Shown one piece after another: positions 53,807-64,000 of a stretch of 64,000 nt of DNA. This stretch comes from Elysia chlorotica (lineage: Eukaryota; Mollusca; Gastropoda; Plakobranchidae): contig RQTK01000780.1 of assembly GCA_003991915.1 (NCBI GenBank), forward strand, positions 176,208 to 240,207. The letters run 5' to 3'. A model generated the notes under the pieces. That model saw nothing but the letters and a program-made list of their open reading frames with translations. It made no database searches and was not told the DNA's origin. Position 1 is the stretch's first letter. Each line of letters starts with the position of its first letter. The translations under genes were made by a program, and so were the position numbers.

Positions 53807-53841
53807 GCTACTACTGCTACTACTGCTACTACTACTACTAC

Positions 53842-53917
<76 letters not shown>

Positions 53918-56468
53918 TATAATAATGTTGATGACGTCAAAAAAAAAATTTAACAAAGATTTATAAGGAGTGGCTGCCATCTAGACACTTACTGATGGAA
54001 AGATTCAGACGTACCTTGATGAAAGTCAGAGAAGGCAACATTCGGGATATCAGTGACATAATCTGTTCTGTTTTCCACCATTGGGGAGTCTTCTTTTCTA
54101 AATTGCACTGAAATAACAAAACAAAACATTTTAATCAAATAATAACATATAAACTATTTCATTTGGTTTAGTGTTTTGCTTAAACTAGAACAGTATCTTT
54201 GTTCAGTTATCAGGAACGTTGTTGATCGTGTTATGAAAAATCTCTTCAACTTAAATAGATAATTTTATTCATACTTAAATAAGATAAAACAAGCTCTGAA
54301 GGCTAATACTGTATTGATAATGTCACTAGGTATGTACATCAACAAATATATAACATATGCATAGAATCTCACAAAATGAAGGCAGTAGTGGTCCAAGCTT
54401 TCCAGAGGAGAACTACTGAGATTAGGGCCAAAAATATAACCACAAATCTCAAGCTTGCTTTGAAATGGTGCCATTATTTTATCAATACAATTGACATTTT
54501 GTTCTCATTTTAAATTTTCTTTGATATAAAATGTTGGTTTATACGGCTAATTTATTTCTTCAGATTACTCTGCGTAGCTATACAGTAACTTCTTCTTTAA
54601 TGTCTCTTTCTTTAGTTGGAACAAATCAATCTATATCTTGAAATACCCTAAGCAGTGTGAGCTTGTTACCTTGAGAGAGGTAGTCTGATTCTTCTTGAAG
54701 ACTGGCAAACATTGACAGGACAAATTCCAGGGTCCGCTTTGCTCTGTAAAGCATTCCATAAGATGACTGGGCTGATGATGAAAAAACATGTTAAAAAAGT
54801 TACACACACACAAAATTTGTTCTCTTGATCTTTGGATTATTAAAATCTTGCTTTTATAATATTTCTCTAAGGTTTACAGAATATGTGCCACTAATAGTGT
54901 GAATAAAAAAGTAAAGATTAAAACAAACAAGTTAAAAGACTTTCATCATATCAATTTAATATTTTAATCTAAGCATGCAATACTGCTATTTTGGTAACTG
55001 AAATGCAACTTTATTTAGATGTGCAAAATGCAAACTTGCGACTTGTTTGCATCTTGACACTGTATAATAATAATAGTACCAGTTTAACAGTATGATGTTT
55101 GTAGCATACTTTTGTGACAAATTAAGCTTATTTGTACACATTTCTATCTTTCTGTATAATACTTTTGAGTAACCATGGCAAACGTTGTGGCTTTCTTTAA
55201 CAATATTTCCAGCATATGCTATACATTGCAGTCAAACTTTTTTGTTCTTTAATCAACATTATCTTAATCTTATAAATTAATTGCGCCACACTGAAATTTT
55301 CAAGACATTCCGTAACCTTTCAGTACATTTTGTTTGGTAGAGGTTGGTAGCCTTGTGGTTGCAGCAGGAAGACGGGTTCAAATCCTGATATTGCCACCTT
55401 GATCTCTACTGGTTGGGCCTGACTCTTTCCATCCAAAAATACACAATACTGTGTACCTAACATGTACTTTGCCCCATCCACAAATACACAATTCTGACAT
55501 TACTGTTCACCTACGGCCAACTCGCTTCAACCAAAGATACACAATACTGTTCACCTTTCGCCTAGCTCTCTCACCTAAGTATTCAACATGTTCATCCTAC
55601 CTGAGAGATGGGGAAGATCCAACCCCTGAAGCATATCTAGTAACTGCCTGTGCGCTCTGACACAGGTGATCGCTCGGACACGGGTCCACAGCTCCTCGCT
55701 GATGGTCCACTGTGAATTAAGGGGAGGCCACTATCATCATCAGTATAGATTATTATATCTAGGTCTGAGTACTACCAGTAAGATATCTTACGAACAAATA
55801 AAAAGCTCTGTACGTGTATTTGTCACACAAAGTTATTTGTGATTTGCTCTGCAATTGCATTTGACAAAATAGCTTTTAAAAAGGTATTTCATAAATGAAA
55901 TGGATAGTGTAGATATGATGATGCAATACCTCAGTAAACAGTTTTTCCCTGTGCCATTACAAATAATAAGTTAAAAGATTGAGCCTGGTTGCATTCCTAA
56001 TTTACTAAAAAATACTAAACAATTTTCGTTCAAATTAACATACAAGTATGATCGCCTCCAACTCATCTCATTATTTCAACAATACAAGATTTTACAAAAT
56101 TACTTGAAATCTCATCCACCCAGGAGTGATTCCATGTTTTACCCCCTGTATCCCTCCCCCATCCCGCCTCACACACAAAGTGCTCATTTAAATACAATAC
56201 AAAAAAATCAGCTTCCCCAAATGTGCCCTGTTTGTGACTCTTCTACAAAACTGTGAACCTCCACCTTCTCTGCTAACCCTCTCTAAATGATCTAAGAGCT
56301 TACCTTCCTCCCCTCTAAATCCAAACAAAGACAGAACATTTTAGGGGACAATAAAAATAGTAACTGAACAACACCTGAAGGTACCATAATATGGTATTGG
56401 ACTAAAGGGCAAAATCCAAAAATCTCTTGATCAGCAAGTAGAACAACAACAACAACAGCAAAAACAAC

Positions 56469-56500
<32 letters not shown>

Positions 56501-59500
56501 CCGGTCCGAAATGTTACATTTCCTTGGAGTCTTTCCACGAATTGCTGCCCAGAGTCGCTCGGGGAAACCCTCCTGGTGAGTGTCGCGGCCGAGCATTGCT
56601 CACGCAAGGACTTGTTCAGGCTGACCAGCTTGGCGAGTTTCCCAGGAATTTTCAGCTCTGATCTGAAGAAGGAAGTGCAAAAACTATGGAGAAACTCCAA
56701 CACTCACTTAATAAAATTCATACATTTCAATACAGGAATTTTCAGCTCTGATCTGAAGAAGGAAGTGCAAAAACTATGGAGAAACTCCAAAACTCACTTC
56801 ATAAAGGGGCCTGAGGGGACTCACTGGAAAGAATATTGTTAAATAACATCCACTGATAATATTTCATCTCAAAGCATCAAGTAGCATATTCTATGTTCAT
56901 AGTCAAATATTTTCAAAATTGTGAAATTAAATATCCACATACCCCTAAAGTATGTCGTGCTGAGGAAAAGAAGTGTAATATTTTTTTCAGTTGAAGGTAA
57001 TTGCCTACCAATGCTGTGTGATATTTTTGTTATATGACAATGTATTTTCACAATTTTATGAGAGCCTTTTCGTCCATAAGCAAATCATTGTAATTTTGTT
57101 CATTTCATCAAATTGTTTCTACTGAAGTTCAATACAGCAATCTCTAGTTATCACTTACCCATTTCTTCTCAAAGTGAACAGCTGCAGCACTGATTCCATT
57201 GGTGCCTCATCTGGCTCTGAAAGACTGGACATTTTTGTCATAGGCTTTCCAGAGCCCCCTGGTTGACTTGGCAGTCTCTGTTCAAGTTGTGGGGAGAAAC
57301 TTGGTCCCTCAGCAGCATCTAGATTTGAATCCCCAGAGGTTTTTGTATCTTCTGTTACTGACAAAATTGCATCTTCACCATTTTGTTTTACCATATCTTC
57401 AATTTTAGAACTATCTGCGCCACAGTGTTCTCCACTGTTGTAGTGTTTAATCGCAGGCAGAGCCTTGTAGCTTCGCTGACTAAGCCCTGAATCAGGCCTG
57501 GCCCTTGATGAAGAATGCCTGGATAGAGACTGCGCATGGTTAGTTCTCCGTGTGGGCATCTTTACGTTTTCAGTTTTAAATGGAGCCGACATATGGACAG
57601 GGACATGCTGGGTTTTCCCACTGGTGGGTCTGGACATCCTTCCCCTGCTAGACTTTGGATGCTGAGCTTGAGACAAACTCTCAACAGATCTGTTTCGAGT
57701 GAATGTGTTTCTGTCGAGTCCTTGTGATGACTGTGCACCTGCCGCACCCATAATGCCTTTTGTTGTAACACCACGGCGACTATTTCTCTGGGTTTCTGAA
57801 CAAGTGCGGTTACAGTTAGAGTTACCCTTGCTCAAGGATCTCCCACTAGGGGGAGGAGACTCCAGACTAACACTTTTGGCTCCATGTCTCCCATCAATCT
57901 CTTCAGAATGTCCTTGTGCACTTTGCCTTAGAACAGCAAAGTTATCCCCTTGAGTAGAGCTACATGATTTCTTCTCTGCCTGAAATAATTTTGCCAATAT
58001 GCAGAGAAAAAGGGTTCCATTAAAACATTTATGATCAATGAAAGAAAACAGAAGAAGTAAATTTCCATTTGTATCTAGAAAAAAAAAAGAGGTATTTCAA
58101 TGCACTTAGATCATTTCAACAAAAAACAGTTATTCAATTTCATGTCTTTGGAGTAATATTTTTTAAACTTTTAGATGGTGGACACTGCAATGAATTGTTT
58201 AACTGCTGTGAATAAATGTTTACAATTTTTATCTATGCAAAAATGAATACTATGGACTGAGAGGAATAGTTTTTTCAAACAAAAAGTATAATCCAACTTA
58301 AGCATGTTAGTTGCTAAACATTTTAGATAAAGAATTTTGATTATTCTGGCATGCAGCTATTTTTAAAAATGAATGAAAGTTCATTTCGCAACTAATCGAA
58401 TAACTTATCAGAGGAAGCAATTATTAGAAGTAATACATTGTGATATGTATTTTAAGTAAACACAAATGGCACTTAGGCGTAATGTTAAGATTTAACAGTG
58501 TGAACCTTAATATTTTATTTTATTTTAACTTATAAAGAAATCACTTGCACTGGATAAAAAATGTTATGAAAAATGTAAAGAATTTTCTTGAAGAGTCAAG
58601 AACAATTTTAGTTTCTAAAACCAAACACATAGTCACTTTTCCACACAGTTTTGAGGAATGTCTGGTGTTTAAGGATTTACCTTTGTCTTCACCTGACGTG
58701 TGATTTGAGCTTTCTGTAGCAGTTTTTCCACAGTGAGCAATGCTTCTTGCTCTTCTTTACTGAGGTCATCCTCTCTTCTCTCTGGTTCTGTCAACAAAAA
58801 ATAAATACTGGGATTTCACCTCACATTTTGACTATTGATAATATGAAAAGAAAATTTACCTCAGAAATCATTGTGCAGTGTAAAGTCACATTTCGGTTGC
58901 TAAGATAAATAATTTGGCTTAAACCCCTGAGAATTTGTTTGAGTGCAATTCAGAATGGATCAAATTTGCACATCGTCTCAAAAAATGGCATTTTCAAAAT
59001 GATAACCTAAAGAAGCCATCCTTAATGAACATAGGGCTGCAGTAAGTCTCCTCCACCGGACTCGATTCTGGCCGGTCCTCTTCAGCTCGACCATGGCGGC
59101 TTTTATCTCGGCATCGGAGCTTCTCTGCCAAGTCTGCTTAGGGCGGCTAATCTTTCGCTTTCCTTGAGGATTCCATTCCCGGCTTGACTTGAGATCACGG
59201 ATACAGGCTTTTGAAGTGTGTGGCCAATCCCATTAATGCTTTTTGATCTCTGTCTCGATGGAGGTTTGTCTCGCAGTTCTTTGTTTGAGACAACTTCAGG
59301 CCACTTAACGTTGAGGGCATTTCTGAGGCATCTGTTGGTGAATATTTGTAGTTTTTGGGGGCTGGTTTTAGTCTTACTGTTTGAAGTAGGAGCGACTTCA
59401 CGTTGGTACTGAAGATCAGGATCTTGTTTTAGACAGATAGAGCTGTAGACCTCCAGATTGGTTTTAGGTTGTTGAAAATGTATGTGGCCTTGTTGATCCA

Positions 59501-61229
59501 GTATCTGATGTCCTCATCTGTGCCCCCATCTTTGCTTACAACAGACCCATTCATGACTACATGAAATTAAAAACAAGTTAACAAGAATCAAATCTGTTCA
59601 GCATTTTCTCTATGCAGCAGTTCTATTTAAAACAAGATATACAAGATGTTTTGGTATTTTCACTCTTTTCTAATTGAGCATAGCTAAACATTGTGTGATA
59701 ATTGATAAAGAAATCTCCATGATTTCATTTACATCTTTACTTATTAATCACATTTCTTAGAATTATTGCCTAAGGGAATTGGTTATCATTTAATTAAGGC
59801 AAGAAGATCAAATGATAAAATAGTGAAATAATAGCCTCATTATCTTAAAACGACTCTTGGTTATAAAATAACTCAAACCTTTTTTAGAGCTTGAACTGGA
59901 AGTATTTTGAGCTTCACTGTTTGTGCCATTGGTTTTATGCTGAGGCCTGCAGTATTTAAGAATAAAAACAAAATAACATGAAACATTGGCACGCTGCAGG
60001 ATCTTTCTTGAGGTCTAAAAGACAGTAAATTGACAGACAGCTTCACTTTCTGTAACCCACGATTTTAAAAAATAAGATATAGAAATCAATGATCACCAAT
60101 ACCTTCTGGATGTTCATGATAAGTCTTCAATGAAATATAACAGAACACTATGAACATTAATAAAAAATACTTAGAGTTAAATCAAATCTCTGACCATTTA
60201 TATAAACAGTGAAAGTTCTCTAACATCTTAGTCAATAGTTGTTTTTTTTTTCTTTCAAAAACTAACTTTTTCTCCTCCACTTCCAAACTTTCAAAGCTTT
60301 TCCAGAGCAACACAATGAATACCAAATGAATCTGACAGATTTGACCAATAGAAACAATTGTTTCAAGTAAGTAAACTGAACTTAAATTTTAATCCTTTAC
60401 AAGAGTTTGGGGGTCTTCAACTTCTACGTCAACAAACCGTTCTTTCTTTTTCTTGATTTCCCTATATTTTCATTACATACTGTACACGGCTGATACAGTT
60501 CACAGACTTAATAAATATATGCCACATAAATTGAGATAAAAAATTTGTCAAAAATAACATCTTACACAATTTTATTCTCTTTGTTGAGTCATGGACATGT
60601 GACATGTAAAATGAACCTTTGCAAGTGAGCTCATCTAGAGTTCAGTAAATGAAGCACATTGACTAGGCCCCCTACAGCCACCAGAAAAACTTTGTCTGGC
60701 ATGTAAACATGCAGTGAAGATACATGATTAACTTATGGATTACATCAATCAATTGTTGTGCTCTCTTGGGGAATACAAGTTTAGTGGCTTATATTCACAG
60801 TGTACAAGCAAGAATAGCAACAGGATAATTACTCCTGCAGTCTTGGGTTGGAATTGCTTGGTTATCAAACTAGGATTGGTTAGGACAATTGTCTCAGCCA
60901 TATTACGATGTGTTTAAATCTGAAGGTGGCACCAAATATTATTATTATTATTATTATTATTATGAAGTTTCTTCTCACTAGTCCAGCGTTTAGGGAGACC
61001 AAGAAAAAAAAATTGTGGCGTGCGCAAGCGAGAAGACGGCAATTTTGTTTTCCTGGGTTTCCCTGATCTATTTTTACTCCCGAAGCAGCTCCGTCCTGCC
61101 TCTTGCTGGTCTCGCTCTTTCTCTACTGTACCTTAATAGTTCTCCATTCCTAGATCTAAGTAATGGAGAGTAGATCTATTATAGGCCTAGTAGATCTAGT
61201 GTAGATCTATAGCCGACTTCACGCTTGTG

Positions 61230-61325
<96 letters not shown>

Positions 61326-61862
61326 AAGTCGGAACCTTCAGATTTAAACACATCCGGTCACTGTAGAAATAGCCTTTTGGTTACTTGTCCGGTTACCGGA
61401 TAAATAGCCACTTCCAATTTTTAAACGTTAAAAAAAGTATAACACTTGACACGGTCCGAAGATTCTTTGTGAAACTTTTAATGGATATATATCTGATCAG
61501 AGAAGATATTATTCTTGAACTTTTTCCCATGATGCCGCACCCATGTTGTGCTGGTTGATACACTCTTGTGCTAGGACCTCTCTGTAATGATCTGCACACC
61601 TTCCATATCAAAACAATAAATTCCAAAGTTTTCACCTATTCTCATTTGCTAAATTTTCTCAACGTAGTGCTCACACAATGAACAGGCCTTAAATCATGGC
61701 ACGTGACAAGTTTAGTCTTAAAAAAAAATGAAAAAAAAATACAGAAACCAGTAAGAACCCTGACCATGGTCTAAGAAGTTCATTCAGCATATCACATTCT
61801 TCTTCCAGAAGGGAGCGTGTTTTGTTGATCTCATCAATCATCCTGAGCAAGTCTCTTTCCAT
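51152..61862 (-). CDS. TEDC2: TEDC2-like protein, tubulin epsilon and delta complex subunit, 10 coding exons, 592 aa
   Basis: TEDC2 acts with TEDC1, delta-tubulin and epsilon-tubulin in a centriolar complex needed for stable triplet microtubules. Identification rests on order and spacing of segments that match what I recall of vertebrate TEDC2 (C16orf59): an N-terminal helix ending LLRPW; an EEQEALLTVEKLLQKAQITR helix; a long serine-rich disordered middle; then ELKIPGKLAKLVSLNKSLRE (vertebrate LLRLPAAFRKAASQNSSLW); and a C-terminal helix VLQSLYSLLSSGGQFLPAF. Exons and residues: 1-32, 33-55, 56-91, 92-364, 365-413, 414-449, 450-483, 484-514, 515-563, 564-592. Phase agrees at all nine junctions, so the gene looks intact. 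It is longer than the human protein (433 aa as I recall), mainly through exon 4. Family assignment is by eye only, and this is a fast-evolving family. Confidence 0.8.
51241..51460. repeat. 80-87-bp tandem repeat abutting the TEDC2 exon 10 acceptor
   Basis: TGAAACA, AAGTAAACATCAGTTAC and AACAAATTAAGTGAAATATA recur from 51241, 51321 and 51408. Each unit carries a TGTTTCAG acceptor on the minus strand. Confidence 0.92.
51461..52906. other. TEDC2 intron 9, no recognised genes
   Basis: Mostly AT-rich. A possible pogo-like end (minus-strand TACAGTGGTCTCCACATAAA) lies near 52484, and a moderately GC-rich segment at 52020-52280 has an open minus frame that I could not assign. Confidence 0.45.
52907..53054 (-). 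CDS. TEDC2: TEDC2 exon 9
   Basis: Phase 1-2 exon: CLRSNKEWTELKFTENYLKV and QLWLSDLVKSEWWHTLQENT, a long helical segment. Acceptor TTCTTCAG, donor CCAG|GTGAGG. Confidence 0.87.
53284..53329. repeat. (CT)n microsatellite
   Basis: About 23 CT units in TEDC2 intron 8. Confidence 0.96.
53698..53921. repeat. (TAC)n(TAA)n compound microsatellite
   Basis: TAC and GCT units grade into ATA repeats over about 220 bases in TEDC2 intron 8. Confidence 0.97.
54015..54107 (-). CDS. TEDC2: TEDC2 exon 8
   Basis: Phase 1-1 exon: VQFRKEDSPMVENRTDYVTD and IPNVAFSDFHQ, an acidic linker. Acceptor TTATTTCAG, donor CAAG|GTACGT. Confidence 0.82.
54670..54771 (-). CDS. TEDC2: TEDC2 exon 7
   Basis: Phase 1-1 exon: SSYGMLYRAKRTLEFVLSMF and ASLQEESDYLSQ, helical. 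Acceptor CATCATCAG, donor CAAG|GTAACA. Confidence 0.85.
55325..55435 (+). mobile_element. SINE family B fragment, opposite orientation
   Basis: The plus strand shows a tRNA-like head with ACGGGTTCAAATCCTG followed by CTACTGGTTGGGCCTGA. Confidence 0.45.
55601..55709 (-). CDS. TEDC2: TEDC2 exon 6
   Basis: Phase 0-1 exon: WTISEELWTRVRAITCVRAH and RQLLDMLQGLDLPHLS, helical. Acceptor AATTCACAG, donor CAG|GTAGGA. Confidence 0.85.
56445..56501. repeat. (AAC)n microsatellite just past the TEDC2 exon 5 donor
   Basis: On the minus strand this is a GTT repeat, beginning 14 bases into the intron. Confidence 0.95.
56518..56662 (-). CDS. TEDC2: TEDC2 exon 5: conserved core motif
   Basis: Phase 2-0 exon: SELKIPGKLAKLVSLNKSLR and SDSGQQFVERLQGN, the best-conserved TEDC2 block. 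The donor AAT|GTAACA is weak. It is chosen because it gives phase 0 and joins to WTISEELW. A GTT microsatellite begins 14 bases past it. The acceptor and 20 bases of exon are duplicated in the intron at 56733-56805. Confidence 0.82.
56643..56805. repeat. Duplicated TEDC2 exon 5 acceptor
   Basis: A 73-base segment (56643-56715) is repeated at 56733-56805 with two mismatches. It includes 20 bases of exon 5 plus the acceptor and pyrimidine tract. Confidence 0.95.
57159..57979 (-). CDS. TEDC2: TEDC2 exon 4: long disordered region
   Basis: Phase 0-2 exon of 821 bases beginning AEKKSCSSTQGDNFAVLRQS and ending SVLQLFTLRRNG. Rich in Ser, Arg, Gly and Pro with no repeats or recognisable fold, although VLQLFTLRR at the end may be a short helix. 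Acceptor TTATTTCAG, donor GG|GTAAGT. Confidence 0.88.
57980..58680. other. TEDC2 intron 3, nothing recognised
   Basis: AT-rich with no repeats or frames of note. Confidence 0.6.
58681..58787 (-). CDS. TEDC2: TEDC2 exon 3
   Basis: Phase 1-0 exon: EEQEALLTVEKLLQKAQITR and QVKTK, a helix with good similarity to the vertebrate TEDC2 second helix. Acceptor TTGACAG, donor AAAG|GTAAAT. Confidence 0.85.
59020..59560 (-). pseudogene. Degenerate LINE C-terminal fragment in TEDC2 intron 2
   Basis: Minus strand: MNGSVVSKDGGTDEDIRYWI, NKATYIFNNLKPIWRSTALS, then after breaks DASEMPSTLSGLKLSQTKNC and a final R-rich tail. This follows the order of the RTE/CR1-like endonuclease-RT C-terminus (GSVVxxDGGTxxDIxxRI ... 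LRPIWRS), with stops and frameshifts. Confidence 0.7.
59879..59946 (-). CDS. TEDC2: TEDC2 exon 2
   Basis: A 68-base exon (phase 2-1) that completes RPW-PQHKTNGTNSEAQ and runs into a serine run. Vertebrate TEDC2 also has a tryptophan followed by a low-complexity linker here. Acceptor TACTGCAG, donor AAAG|GTTTGA. Confidence 0.8.
60938..60962. repeat. (ATT)n microsatellite
   Basis: Eight ATT units in TEDC2 intron 1. Confidence 0.93.
61231..61322. repeat. (GA)n microsatellite
   Basis: About 45 GA units in TEDC2 intron 1, next to AGATCT-rich sequence. Confidence 0.98.
61765..61862 (-). CDS. TEDC2: TEDC2 exon 1 (coding part)
   Basis: The ATG lies nine bases inside an exon preceded by ACTTTCAG. 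It encodes MERDLLRMIDEINKTRSLLE and EEECDMLNELLRP, an amphipathic helix. The donor CATG|GTCAGG splits a tryptophan codon completed by exon 2. Confidence 0.85.
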
Positions 61863-62217
61863 TTAAAATCTGAAAGTATAAAGCTTACAATTGCTATTAA
61901 ACAATTTAATTTCTCCACATCTATTAATTCAATCAAGCACAAACATCATACAGGTAGTTCTACCCAAAAAGAAACACAGTACACATAACAATATTTTTAA
62001 ATTGCTGAAGTAATTCTTTTATGTTGAAATAATAAAATTGAAGAAAGTTTCATTCTAACATTCAACAACAAAAAATACACACACAAAAATTGTCATTTTA
62101 AGATTTAGTGGAACATGTACGTATCGTAATGCTAGTTGGTAAGTTCAAAGAGAATGTTGATTGAAGATCGATTATCAGGGTACGTTCAAAGAACATTTTC
62201 TAATTCTTTGAGTTTTA

Positions 62218-62290
62218 GGGAAAATTTGAACTGTGTACCTCCAGCTCTCAATTCAGATCGCTAACCAATTGAGCTACCTGTGCTCCAAAG
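62218..62290 (-). mobile_element. tRNA-derived SINE head
   Basis: Minus strand: GAGCACAGGTAGCTCAATTG, GTTAGCGATCTG and CAGTTCAAATTTTCCC look like decayed A and B boxes. Located between TEDC2 exon 1 and its probable 5' untranslated exon. Confidence 0.45.
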
Positions 62291-62412
62291 ATGAGGCTGC
62301 TATTAAAACAAAGCCCTTTTATTTTATAGATGGAAAGGTTATCAGAAACAGCAAGAAAACTTTAGGACACTAGGAATGTCAGGATAAAGCAAATGATACA
62401 AAATAATCTCAC

Positions 62413-62493
62413 CTTTTTCCTTGTGACACCAGTCCACAGAAATCAGTCAAAGCCCCTCCTGCTTATTCTCCTAGATACACAGATTGCTGAGCA
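62413..62493 (-). other. TEDC2: Probable TEDC2 5' untranslated exon
   Basis: The segment is bounded by TTGTTTTCAG and AAAG|GTGAGA on the minus strand. It contains stops in all frames and no ATG in frame with exon 1. It would splice to the short leader (61863-61871) before the exon 1 ATG. The transcription start would then lie further right, past 62500. Confidence 0.5.
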
Positions 62494-63700
62494 CTGAAAA
62501 CAAGGCAGAAAAGTTTTATGAATGGGATAGGAGCCAAAAGTCAACGTAACTTGCTGATCTCATAAGAAATGTGGATCAACATGGTACATGCTACACATTA
62601 TAATGTAAACACACTAAAAGAAACAGTTGGCAGAGAAACTGAGAACAAAGACACAGGCAGAGAGTCCATTTGTGGTTCCAAATCATCAATTTGATATCTT
62701 AGACTATTTATAAGAAGAGATCAGAACTATAAAGTATTTATACTGAGGCGACTCTTTAATAATAATTTTGGGTATATAGAGATTCAGCAGATGAAAAAAA
62801 AATATCTTCTGAATCTCTCTTAATCTTTATTAAAAAAAAAAAAAAAAAGATGTGTGCACGCAAATGGGGGAAAACCTGATTTTTTTCACTCCCATTTCAA
62901 AAGGCCATTTAACATCTAGATTAATTTCTATTAGAGTATAGCTAAACATTTGATAGACCTGTTCTTTAGATTTAGTCTGTTAAATCAGTGCTAGAATTAA
63001 GTTGCAGAGTCTACTTGAATACATCTAGCAAAATATGATTTAAAAAATTGACAATGTAACATTGTTAAGATCAAGAGGCAAAATTTGATGTACAGATCTA
63101 GAGGTAGGCCCTACACTCTAAAACTGGATTATTACTCCAGATCTACTTTTTTTTTTCTTAAGGATCTGGATCTAGACTGAGAGTCCATGAAGGCAGGCCT
63201 GTGCAAGTGGTATAGCATTGGGTTCCTAATATAGAGACAGGTTTATCTAGATCTTTCTACTTTGAGACCGCAATGAGGCAAAATTTCATCCTCAAAGGCA
63301 CCTCTTCTTCTTCAATACTGAATATTATTAGGTTTGATTGCTTCAAGGTCTTTCTTGTTTGAATTGCTTTAATTTCCAACTTGTTTTTCATTCAAGAATT
63401 TCTTTTCTTTAGTCTTCTATACCCTTTCTCCAGAGGCCTTGGTACATGGGGCAGCCAGTTTCCTGGGATAGGTCATTCTATTCTCTTATGGTCATTGGGA
63501 AGTAAGATAGTAATCAGAGTGCTTTCTTGCAGGGGATTCTTTTCAATCGTCGGTTTTGGACTCGCTGCACAGCTGGATGTAGTACTGGTAGTTCATTGCA
63601 TTTTGCATTAGCATTGCCATCAAAGATCTTTATGAAAAGATTGACTCTGGAATAGCCTAATGTCGTGATTACTTCCTCTTTGCGTTGAAGATTGCCACAA
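62494..63700. other. Upstream of TEDC2, no gene recognised
   Basis: An A run at 62830-62848 and an AGATCT-rich patch at 63090-63180 are present. A minus-strand open frame (63514-63804) is probably part of repeat DNA next to the LINE fragment. Confidence 0.45.
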
Positions 63701-63745
63701 TCTTGATGCTTAGGAGTACTAACGCTAACGAAACAGAAGCTGAAA

Positions 63746-63925
63746 AGATCTAGGAGTTTGGATTGACAACAACTTGAAGTTCGGACCTCACATTGCCCAC
63801 ACAACAGCTAAAGCAAACAGGATAGTAGGACTCATAAGGAGAACCTTCGACTACTTGAATGAGGAAATGTTTATCCACTCTAAAAAGCCAAACCATGATA
63901 CAGCGTCAATAAAGGGGAGTTACTT
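63746..63925 (+). pseudogene. LINE reverse transcriptase fragment
   Basis: The plus-strand frame reads DLGVWIDNNLKFGPHIAHTT, AKANRIVGLIRRTFDYLNEE and MFIH, a classic post-catalytic segment of non-LTR RTs. Flanking frames are broken. Confidence 0.8.
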
Positions 63926-64000
63926 GCAATAATATGAGTGGCGGGAAGTGTCGAGCATGGAGGCCAGTCGTTGATCACCGAGGCAGGGGGAGAGAGGCTC

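Noticed and set aside
57536-57953. Plus-strand frames opposite TEDC2 exon 4
   Set aside because: They are shadows of the 821-base coding exon. The minus-strand frame continues with correct splice phases on both sides.

Overview
The window is animal nuclear DNA. It is AT-rich, intron-rich, and full of microsatellites and tRNA-headed short repeats. Exon content, degenerate LINE fragments and repeat style suggest a lophotrochozoan, most likely a gastropod mollusc, but the species cannot be read from the sequence. Both genes recognised lie on the minus strand and run from high to low coordinates.

Region 1 (33-41400, minus) is a Sidekick (sdk) cell-adhesion gene. I placed 36 coding exons with matching GT/GC-AG junctions and consistent reading phase. 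They encode a signal peptide, six Ig domains, twelve complete FN3 domains and the first half of the thirteenth. The rest of FN3-13, the transmembrane segment and the cytoplasmic tail lie beyond position 1. The point of greatest interest is FN3-10. Two candidate exons (12208-12487 and 10768-10993) both encode its C-terminal half. Both enter in phase 0 and leave in phase 1, and joining them creates an immediate stop. They look like a mutually exclusive pair.

Region 2 (about 41440-51080) is intergenic. It holds a possible sdk promoter segment near 42.6-43.1 kb, a long ACT microsatellite, a minisatellite, a diverged repeat block carrying a LINE RNase H fragment, an RTE-like LINE tail flanked by unusually long direct repeats, and an orphan exon-like segment.

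Region 3 (51086-62493, minus) is a complete ten-coding-exon gene for a TEDC2-like protein of 592 residues. TEDC2 is a subunit of the tubulin epsilon/delta complex that supports centriole triplet microtubules. A probable 5' untranslated exon and a poly(A) signal are visible. The last 1.5 kb holds another LINE fragment.

A theme recurs in both genes. At four exon borders a local tandem duplication has copied the splice site into the adjacent intron: sdk exon 34 donor (an 83-bp array), sdk exon 6 acceptor, TEDC2 exon 5 acceptor and TEDC2 exon 10 acceptor. Every decoy site leads to a premature stop if used. Separately, an inverted pair of SINEs flanks exactly the two exons that encode FN3-7. The two genes show no functional link beyond adjacency. 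One concerns synaptic or epithelial adhesion and the other centriole structure.
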